Origin: Chrysaora quinquecirrha
Taxonomy: Eukaryota > Cnidaria > Scyphozoa > Semaeostomeae > Pelagiidae
Direction of reading: 5' to 3'
DNA: 64,000 bases
NCBI GenBank assembly: GCA_014526335.1
Contig: JACTAT010000033.1
Coordinates: forward strand, 239,410-303,409
Position 1 is the first letter of the stretch. Every line of letters begins with the position of its first letter. The notes beneath the pieces are model-generated. The model saw only the letters and a program-made list of their open reading frames with translations, was not told the DNA's origin and made no database searches. This document shows positions 56,334 to 64,000 of this stretch, in pieces. The translations under genes were made by a program, and so were the position numbers.

Positions 56334-56747
56334 CCCAGGGGGTACTCAAATATCTTTACGATAGGGGTGCTCAGGTGGAGGTGCCAACCGCAATCCCAAA
56401 AAAATAATGTCAAGCAAGAAAATTGACCCAAAAAAATAATTTTGCTTGCCTTTTGGGTGTGATAAACTTTCTCTCTTTCCTAAGATTTTAGGACGAAAGC
56501 ACGACACTACTGTTTCTAGTTATCAAAAAACTGTTATAATATGATATACTATCAATTCTACTTTCTTATTAATTACTGTACTGTATGATTTTATTTGGAG
56601 ACCCAAAAAAATAATTTTGAATTTCATGAACCCAAAAATATAATTTCGGGAATGACTGACCCAAAAAAATAAATTTTACTGAAATTTTGGACCCAAGAAA
56701 GTAGCCTGAGCACCCCTATCGTAAAGATATATGAGTACCCTCCTGGG
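56334..56747. mobile_element. hAT-like MITE, CCCAGGGGGTACTC family, CCCAAAAAAATAAT words
   Basis: CCCAGGGGGTACTCAAATAT mirrors ATATGAGTACCCTCCTGGG. GATAGGGGTGCTCAGG is also inverted at both ends. The flanks GAGCCAGG and GAGCCTGG differ by one base, consistent with an 8-bp duplication. GACCCAAAAAAATAATTTTG recurs inside. Confidence 0.85.
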
Positions 56748-57371
56748 GAGCCTGGGGAGCCTATTTGTACCCCGTTGGGTTCGGTTTGTCAGGTAGCTGT
56801 AAGCTAGTCGTACGCTTTTGTCTGTCAAACCCATTAGGATTGTCCCCAACTATACCCGACATATCAAGATTAAGATTCGAGACACTTTATGTGAAATTTT
56901 CTGCTATTTGACAAATCATTAAAGAATCCTAAAATCAAGATTCCCTGCTAGGCAGCCAAGCCAGGCATCCGTCTGACCTCATTTTTCTGAGGTTGTCTCT
57001 AAGCAACTGGCATCCAGGCAGCAGACTGCTCAGAGAGCTTCATCATCCCTGTTCTTTGATCTAAATCTGTGTCTATGGAAACAGTTTACGTGCCTAACTG
57101 TCTTCGACAAAAGTCTCAATTAGAGCGATAATTAACAATGCGTGCGTAGAGAGCGCATTATTAACCGAGGACAATAAGTTGAGTACTTCAGATTTTTTTA
57201 TTTTATGTAAACAAGGCAAAAAAATTCGCCCACGTTCTTGACGAGCAAATTTAACGAGTTTTCCAAAAGTTGCTGGCTTGGTTCGTAAACGCTGTTTGAC
57301 CACGAGAACATAAAAATTTCTTTGAAGACCTAATTACGTTTCGATTGTTAAAAGCAAATACTGCCAACATT

Positions 57372-57926
57372 ATGGTGTTTATATCGCGAGTTTCAGGCAG
57401 TTACAAATTGAAGGGGGCGAGAGCTTATCAGGGACTATCAGAATCAAACCAAAACAAGTCTGAGGATAACAGTATTGATTTGGATTTAGATGCTAGAAAT
57501 CAGACAGAGATGACGAGAAACCTTGGACTGCCAGGACTGAAGAAGCTGAGTGCTTCGTGTAATGAACTAGACTCGAATAGTAAGCAACAAACCCAACAAC
57601 AACAAGAGAATACAGAGAATGACAACAACAAAAAGGGATTCCTTCGTCGTGTTTTTGGTAGAAAATACAAGAAACTCAAAAGATCAAAAAGTCAGGAGCA
57701 AATTCCAGAAACTGCTTTGAATATATCAATAAATGATGTTTTCGATAAAGATTTGAGATTGAGAAGCAGAACAGCGCCATCAGAGTTTTGGCAAGAAGCT
57801 AACGACGATGAAAAATCGAAAAGACGAATTGCCGTCTGCGAAGATAATGAAGACAGTCGAGAAGGATTCTCAAAAATTGTTGAGACATTTGTCATTAAAA
57901 AGAACATGGATGATTATGGGTTTTAA
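57372..57926 (+). CDS. Orphan basic, low-complexity protein, single exon, 184 residues
   Basis: The frame runs from the first ATG to a TAA without introns. No family was recognised. Residues 71-88 are Gln/Asn/Glu-rich (QQTQQQQENTENDNN), residues 90-107 are strongly basic (RRVFGRKYKKLKRSKS) and could be a nuclear localisation signal, and the C terminus (IVETFVIKKNMDDYGF) is not low-complexity. There is no signal peptide or membrane helix. Composition and the long frame in AT-rich DNA argue that it is coding. It could be a lineage-specific gene or the last exon of a longer one. Confidence 0.6.
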   Translation: MVFISRVSGSYKLKGARAYQGLSESNQNKSEDNSIDLDLDARNQTEMTRNLGLPGLKKLSASCNELDSNSKQQTQQQQENTENDNNKKGFLRRVFGRKYKKLKRSKSQEQIPETALNISINDVFDKDLRLRSRTAPSEFWQEANDDEKSKRRIAVCEDNEDSREGFSKIVETFVIKKNMDDYGF

Positions 57927-58150
57927 GTCGCATTTTATATCAACTTAAATTGCGTTAGAAAGCATGGGCTGATAATTCAGTGCCAAAGAAACGAAGAAAC
58001 GGGGGGCTCCTTATTAATTTTCTGAAAATTGTCCCACCCTAAAGCTTGTAAGGGACCTTGTCTAGCAATTTTCCAACCTGCCTATGAATGCGAATTGTTA
58101 TTGCCCCGCCTGCTCTCAGACTCACACTGATCAAATCAGTAGAGTTTTGA

Positions 58151-58245
58151 CTAGGAGCTATCGCAATAATAGAAACAGGGGCTAGGGAACAGCACGGACA
58201 AATCGCAATAAAAGAAACAGGGGCTAGGGAGCAGCACGGACAATT
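58151..58245. repeat. Two-copy tandem duplication, period about 48 bp
   Basis: ATCGCAATAATAGAAACAGG then GGCTAGGGAACAGCACGGAC is repeated immediately with two or three changes. Confidence 0.85.
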
Positions 58246-58294
58246 TTAATAAAGTGTGTTTCAAGACACTTTCTTAAACTAACGCAACATGCTT

Positions 58295-58600
58295 GCAAGA
58301 CCTTTCATTTCATTTCATTTTATTTTTATTTTAACACAATACCCTTTCAGCAATATAAGAAAAAAAAGGTTATACAATTTACAATTACTAATACTAATAC
58401 AATTACTAATATACAATTTTCAATAAGAAAAATAAAAAAGCTGCTCTTCCAAGGGGTCGTGTTTGGGTCATTACCTCAAAAATTCCTTCAGGTTTCGTTT
58501 GAAGGAAAATAGTGAGGCAGAATCTTTTCCCATCACCCTCTACTGTATAAGAAACAACATTTGGATATAACGTATTCAAGTAGCAGATTATTTTTTCGTA
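58295..58600 (-). mobile_element. LINE 3' end with ATGAA repeat tail
   Basis: On the minus strand SLFSFKRNLKEFLR and a stop codon (typical LINE C terminus) are followed by an A/T-rich 3' UTR and a TAAAATGAAATGAAATGAAA tail. The rest of the element is missing, so it is a 5'-truncated insertion. Confidence 0.75.
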
Positions 58601-59190
58601 GATTCTAGAAATGATTATTGACGCACGGACCTTTGTTAGGGTCAGGCAGGGAACTGTAAATAATTGTATTTTTGTCTGTTTTTATACACCGTACACCGCA
58701 TTCACCACTTTGCTTTCCGAAAAAGAATAGCTTCCATACTTGTGTAATATTGTGTGTGTAAGTAGCGTATTTTGGCTTCGTATAGTAAAAATAATAACAT
58801 TGACAATAGTGACGTATCTTGTTAGATGTAGATCATTTCAGTAGAATTTGATTTTTTCAAAATCGCAAGATATCAATCTTTCGATTCGAAAATCGTACTA
58901 TCTTAGCGCGTGTAATACGATTCTACGAGCGTCCGAATTTTACAATTTTATAAGGGCTTTGACCGTGTGGGGGACGTAGGGATGAAAAGCTTCACCAGGT
59001 TCATTTTTTGTGGCCAAAGCCTTTATGAAATCGGGAACTTTGAATACTCATAAAATTAAGAACACAAGCGCTAGGACAGTGAAACTTTGTAGCTAGACAA
59101 AGTTCTGGCTGCTTTATAAGATTTTCATATATAAAACTCGATATCATGTAATTTCGAAACATTTTAATGCTGTCTGGCGTCACACCGTAA

Positions 59191-60841
59191 TGGGCCAGGT
59201 CCAAAACGCGGAACCCGCGGAATCCGCGGAACCCGCGGAATTTATTTTCCGTGAAATCGAGTTCCGCGTTTTGTCCCCACGGTATAGGGCGAAAAACCAA
59301 AACGCGGAACTCGCGGAACTACTTCTGAAATTGTTTTAAATGGGGGTATTTAGCTACGAAAAACATTTTACTAGGACTCTTTACTGTTTTATTCCACTTT
59401 AATTTTTCTTTCTTAGCATTCTCTTACTCAAAATGCAATCATCATTGACATTAGAAAAATGGGCCTAAGTCATGACTAGGCCGTCATACTAACAGCGCCT
59501 TCAAATATGATTTCGGCTTTTTTATAATGAAAATTATGCGATAATCTTAATTGCAGAGAAATGAAATAGCAGTTTTCCCAGTCGTAAATGCTGTACAAAG
59601 TGGTTTTTGGTTGAATTTGCAAGTTCCGCGAAATCGAGTTCCGCGTTTTGTCCCCACGGTATAGGGCGAAAAACCAAAACGCGGAACTCGCGGAACTACT
59701 TATGAAATTGTTTTAAATGGGGTATTTAGCTACGAAAAACATCTTACTAGGACTCCTTGCTGTTTTATTCCAATTTAATTTTTCTTTCTTAGCATTCTCT
59801 TACTCAAAATGCAATCATCATTGACATTAGAAAAATGGGCCTAAGTCATGACTACGCCATATTACTAACAGTGTCTTGAAATGTGATTTCGGCTTTCAAA
59901 AGTGAAATGAAAATTGAAGGTAAATCACTCCCTTGGCCCTGGCCCCTTTCTTGATTCGAGCTTTGTGATATCTTACATTTCCAATGTCTTGGTCTTGTAG
60001 TAAGGCTTATTGTCTCGATTCTAATGGCGGGTCTTTTAAATTTCATTACATGTGCGCTTCTTTTGTGCAGAGGTGTTTATCTTGCAAAAGCACCAGGTGG
60101 ACTATTTTGCTGTTGTTCTTTTGAAGAATTCGTCGAGTAGCTCCCAATTGGGGGGCAATTAATTTTGTAACTTACCTGACTAGCTGCTTATTTATTTTTA
60201 TTTTTTGTTCATTGACTTGGTATTTTGCTATTTTATGAATGATCATTCGCAGTCTACTTTTAGAATCAATTATTTCATTCAGCTATTTTGTATAAACATG
60301 GTAGAAATTTGCTGTTCTATCAATTTAAACTCTGAACTTTATCTCGGAAAAGGCAATCTGTTACAATGCTCAACGTTAAGAAAAACAACTTAATTCTGGT
60401 TGTAACCCAGAATTCACAGAAGCGTGATAACCCCACAAAGTCCAATCCCAAAAGTGTTTCTAGCTCCAGAGTTTCAATACTGTAAAGAATAATCACACAA
60501 TTTTCATTATAAAAAAGCCGAAATCATATTTGAAGGCGCTGTTAGTATGACAGCCTAGTCATGGCTTAGGCCCATTTTTCTAATGTCAATGATGATTGCA
60601 TTTTGAGTAAGAGAATGCTAAGAAAGAAAAATTAAAGTGGAATAAAACAGTAAAGAGTCCTAGTAAAATGTTTTTCGTAGCTAAATACCCCATTTAAAAC
60701 AATTTCAGAAGTAGTTCCGCGAGTTCCGCGTTTTGGTTTTCGCCCTATATCGTGGGGACAAAACGCGGAACTCGATTTCGCGGAAAATAAATTCCGCGGG
60801 TTCCGCGGATTCCGCGGGTTAAGCGTTTTGGACCTGGCCCA
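59191..60841. mobile_element. 1.65-kb TIR element with inverted repeats of about 340 bp, CCGCGGAA words
   Basis: TGGGCCAGGTCCAAAACGCG mirrors CGTTTTGGACCTGGCCCA (one change), and the inverted homology continues inwards for about 340 bp on each side (59191-59540 and 60500-60841). CCGTAA flanks both ends (59185-59190 and 60842-60847). The tips carry CGCGGAACCCGCGGAATCC words. The left repeat is partly duplicated at 59630-59900. The centre has no open frame that looks like a transposase. Confidence 0.88.
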
Positions 60842-60847
60842 CCGTAA

Positions 60848-61793
60848 TTATCTATTTTCATGAGCCGTGAGCCTCTTGGGTGCACCCCACCCCCACTAAG
60901 TCGGCCAGTGCCCGCTTGAGTATTTAGTAAAAGCGAAAATATTGTATAAAATGTGTCTTTACTAATCTTGACTGCATTCGATCCGATCTTGTCGTTGTTT
61001 TTTTACGTCTTATTTAACGTGCAGGGAACACGGAGCCAGAGAGAGAGATACATGATTGATGTTGTACGTAACACTGTTGATGATTACTGCTGACTGACTT
61101 TGCTCAACTGACTAACGAATTTTACGTTACAATACAATTTATAACGACATGAATAATTACGAAAACTGTGAAAAATACAAAAATACAAAGAAGAAAAGTG
61201 TTAACGAGGAGGAAAACGTATTGAAAGTTAAAACAAAACAAGCGAGAGTTGTTTGCTAGCAACGATGTTGTTTCGCGGTTGCTAGTGTAGCTAGTAAGTA
61301 TGACGCTACAAGTAGATTGGCCGTTTTGGGCAGTGACCAATCGCTTTGCTTTGCCACTGCGCACGTTCCATCCCAAAGCTCAATTTCTAAGGAAGGTACC
61401 CAATATTTCGAGGAACAACGTTGTCCCTTTTTTTCAATTTTAATAATTTTGAAATATTGCTTTCTTTGCCTTACTGTAGCCTCAAGCGAATGCTTTGGCT
61501 ATGATTGGGCAATCGTCTAATTCTGTTGCAAAATTAATTGCTTTCTTGTTTTTACTGGGAATTTGTTATGAAATTTCGCGCTCATTCTGCGGCACATTCT
61601 GTGCTTCGTGCGGTAATCTTGAAAATTTTTATTTGACGCATAATTATACAATATTATGCATAATTATGCATAATTAATCAGTATGTCATAACATTTTCCG
61701 CATATTTGATTAGTTTCTGTTGTTGTGAGGATCTGTGAGGAAGAGGGTAGGCCAGCTGCTTTTGATGAAAGAAAAAGAGCATTAAAAATAAAG
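60848..61793. other. Intergenic region upstream of PTTG1IP
   Basis: No gene, tRNA or repeat family was recognised. The promoter and 5' UTR of the PTTG1IP homologue should lie in the right part. TAATTATGCATAATTATGCA-like short repeats are present near 61640-61680. Confidence 0.6.
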
Positions 61794-62321
61794 ATGAACT
61801 CTGCTTACATTTTTTGTCTCTTTCTAGCAACAGTCCTGCTTATAATTTCACTCGGAACACAACCAGTGAAAGCAACATCAGACGCTGATTGCCAGAAAAA
61901 GAACTCAACTTGCTACGTCTGCACAGAGCTTTCAGCATGCTACTGGTGCGAACCATCAAAACAATGCAAAAAGTATCCTCTCAAATCGATCGTACCAAGA
62001 GACTGCACGAAACATCAATGGTTTTATAAACAATGTACTGTTGCTGGTTACTGGTTGATAATTGTCATTCCTTGTGTGGGAATATTCCTTCTTTTATGCC
62101 TTGGTTGCTGCATTTGGTGCTGCTGTTGTAGGGAATCGAAAGCGAAAAAGGAAGAAAGATTTAGGCTCGAAGATGCTCGTCTGAACAGAGATAAAGAACG
62201 AAGGAAAGCTGCTCATTCACAAAAGAAGGCAGACAGGCAAGGAAAAGTCGATGAAATTCGTAAGAAATATGGATTATATCAGCATGAACCATCTTATCAA
62301 AAAATGCAGGAAATGGAATGA
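61794..62321 (+). CDS. PTTG1IP: PTTG1-interacting protein (PBF) homologue, intronless
   Basis: 175 residues in one exon. Residues 1-27 are a signal peptide. Residues 33-81 form a PSI-like Cys-rich domain (CYVCTELSACYWCEPSKQC and later CTKHQWFYKQC). Residues 86-112 are a transmembrane helix followed by a Cys cluster. The C-terminal tail is charged and coiled-coil-like and contains IRKKYGL, which is also found near the end of vertebrate PTTG1IP. The vertebrate protein is a membrane glycoprotein that binds securin and modulates p53. The start is chosen at the ATG that gives a proper signal peptide. AATAAA is at 62558-62563. Vertebrate genes of this family have several introns, so the intronless state is notable. 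Confidence 0.9.
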   Translation: MNSAYIFCLFLATVLLIISLGTQPVKATSDADCQKKNSTCYVCTELSACYWCEPSKQCKKYPLKSIVPRDCTKHQWFYKQCTVAGYWLIIVIPCVGIFLLLCLGCCIWCCCCRESKAKKEERFRLEDARLNRDKERRKAAHSQKKADRQGKVDEIRKKYGLYQHEPSYQKMQEME

Positions 62322-62989
62322 ATTTAATTTTGGCCAGTGACAGTTTTTCTAAATTTTGCACGAACACAAATTTTGCTTACAAAAAACTGTAAACAAAAAC
62401 AGGTTTCTTTTTATTAGTTGCCATTTCCATTCAATTTAGAACAAGTTATGTTACTTTATTTCCTAAATGAGATCATTATTATTATTAATTGTCCTTCACC
62501 CATTTCTTGTTGGTTTTACAATTAAAATTGTTGACTTGGAAGAAAAAAGTTGTAAATAATAAAGGAAAACATTAAGTATGTCTTTTGTGAATTTGAACTC
62601 TTTCTTAATTACTAGCATTACAATGTGAATGTGGTAATTTTAATTGCAACCATAAGCATGCCATGAGGATAGTGCTCTTAGCTCCCTAATTGCCATCCCC
62701 CCTAATGAATTTTATGAAGAATTTCCAGCCCCCCCCCTTAATGATTATGGCTCTTCTAAGTCTTGACATTTTTTAACCTTTCCCGAGCCCCTTCAATAAT
62801 TCTGAAAGTCCCTAAGTATTGGGAAGCAAAGGTTTCTTTGCCTTTTAAAAATAAAAATCGTATTGGCAAATGCCTTCAAACATTTATTTAGGAATCTTTT
62901 ATCTCAAGTTTATTTCTAGAGTTTTTTACTGCTGTGTCTTGTGTATTCTTTTGAAACCAACCCCAAACCCCACCCCACTCTTAAGACCT

Positions 62990-64000
62990 GCATTACAGTG
63001 AGTCACTGATTAGAAACCCTTAGAAAAGCCTCTAAAGGGTGAATAAAAAAAATTTTTATAATATTCAGGTCGAATTAGGTAGAAATAATTCCTTTCTAAC
63101 AATCCCCAAATGGCAAGTCCAAATATAGCCTTGCAGGATGACCAAAAATAGGCATAACTCAGGAGGTTTGAAAATTCCCTTTTTCTTCACGAATATGTAT
63201 CCAATACCTCCAAATACCCCTAGAATAGCATAGGGGGCAATAAAGTGCTTGTCCGTCAGAACTGGTGGAGTTAGGAACAAAAAATTAACCTAAAAAAACG
63301 ATAAAAAGTCAAACATACCTACCAGAACCCCTTAGAATAGCCTCTAGGGGGTAAATAATGTAATTTAATATTTCTTTAGGCCGTATTAGGAAGAAAAAAC
63401 TACCCAAAAAAATTTGTCAAAAAGGCAAGTCTATAATGTAACTAATGTAACTTTTGATCAATTAGGTCCAATTAGGAAGAAATATTTATCCCCTAAAAAT
63501 CGCCAAAAAGGCAAGTCTGTATATAGCCTTGCCAAATGGCCGAAAATTTGACAAAATCGGGGGTTTCGAAAACACCCTTTCTTCTCCATAAAGACTTAGA
63601 GATACCTACCAGAACCCCTTAAAATAGCGTCTAGGGGGTAAATAATGCAAATTTATATCAATTTAGGTCAAATTAGGAAGAAAATACTACGCAAAAAAAT
63701 TCGCCAAAAAGGCAAGTCTATAGCCTAGCCAAATGGCCGAAAATTAGCCAAAAAACAGGGGTTTTGAAAACACCCTTTTTTCTCCAAAAATACTTAGAAA
63801 TACCTACCAGAATCCCTTAGAATAGCCTCTAGCGGATAAAAAATTTAATTTTATATCACTTTAGGTCGAAATAGGAAGAAAAATTCATCCCCAAAAAATC
63901 GCCAATATCTATTGCCTTCCAAATGGCCGAAAATTGGAAAAAATCGGGGGTTTCGAAAACAATCTTTTTTCTCCAGAAACACTTAGAAATACCTACCAGA
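62990..64000. repeat. Satellite with units of about 190-200 bp, running off the window
   Basis: Diverged units begin with TACCTACCAGAACCCCTTAG and contain CCTCTAGGGGGTAAATAAT, AATTAGGAAGAAA, CGCCAAAAAGGCAAGTCTAT, CCAAATGGCCGAAAATT and GGGGTTTCGAAAACACCC. Unit starts near 63320, 63608, 63807 and 63995, with an older unit from about 63005 and a partial duplication near 63465. There is no coding potential. Confidence 0.9.

Larger units (their letters stand above)
54769..57371. other. Intergenic region between NICN1 and the orphan gene
   Basis: It contains the NICN1 3' UTR (AATAAA at 54952), then a MITE, LINE remnants and a hAT-like element, listed separately. From 56760 to 57371 no gene is seen; the promoter of the orphan gene should lie there. 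Confidence 0.7.

Overview
The window is nuclear DNA of an animal, most likely an anthozoan cnidarian (sea anemone or coral). The reasons are intron-rich AT-rich genes, secreted PAN, fibrinogen-like, discoidin and WSC modules, a plant-like GRDP (DUF1399) gene, and a dense load of short TIR elements, SINEs and simple repeats. The exact species cannot be read from the sequence. Two runs of exactly 500 N (5558-6057 and 45437-45936) are scaffold gaps. Gene models were built by hand from splice signals, reading phase and protein motifs.

Layout. 1-2030: a broken LINE inside an inverted 22-bp minisatellite. 2097-5114 (-): three exons of a WSC-domain single-pass membrane protein, with a tRNA-Phe in one intron. 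5291-5557 (-): the 3' end of an unknown ORF cut by the first gap. 6980-10305 (-): a complete five-exon secreted protein (signal peptide, PAN/apple, Cys-rich, fibrinogen C-terminal domain). 13571-17335 (+): a complete two-exon GRDP-family protein. 20099-35405 (-): a long gene whose first modules are paralogous to those of the fibrinogen-type gene (PAN exon of 319 nt in both) but whose tail is built from discoidin (F5/8C) modules; one module is cut by a transposon and another lacks its first exon. 35.4-46 kb: no confident gene, mostly transposons and about 2.5 kb of (CTAA)n/(TTAG)n in blocks of alternating strand. 46014-54768 (+): nicolin-1 (NICN1), its 5' end lost in or beyond the second gap. 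46509-49770 (-): a complete four-exon class-V aminotransferase lying inside a NICN1 intron on the other strand. 57372-57926 (+): an orphan single-exon gene. 61794-62321 (+): an intronless PTTG1IP homologue. 62990-64000: a satellite of about 190-200 bp.

Functionally the window mixes extracellular recognition proteins (PAN/FReD, PAN/F5/8C, WSC-TM) with housekeeping genes (NICN1 for tubulin polyglutamylation, PTTG1IP, a PLP enzyme). The genes do not form a pathway. The most striking features are the head-sharing, tail-swapped gene pair, the damage to the discoidin gene by transposons, the nested antisense gene in NICN1, a perfect 85-bp palindrome, and a large set of miniature transposons that share terminal logic and a TAA target site but each carry their own short word repeated in both orientations.
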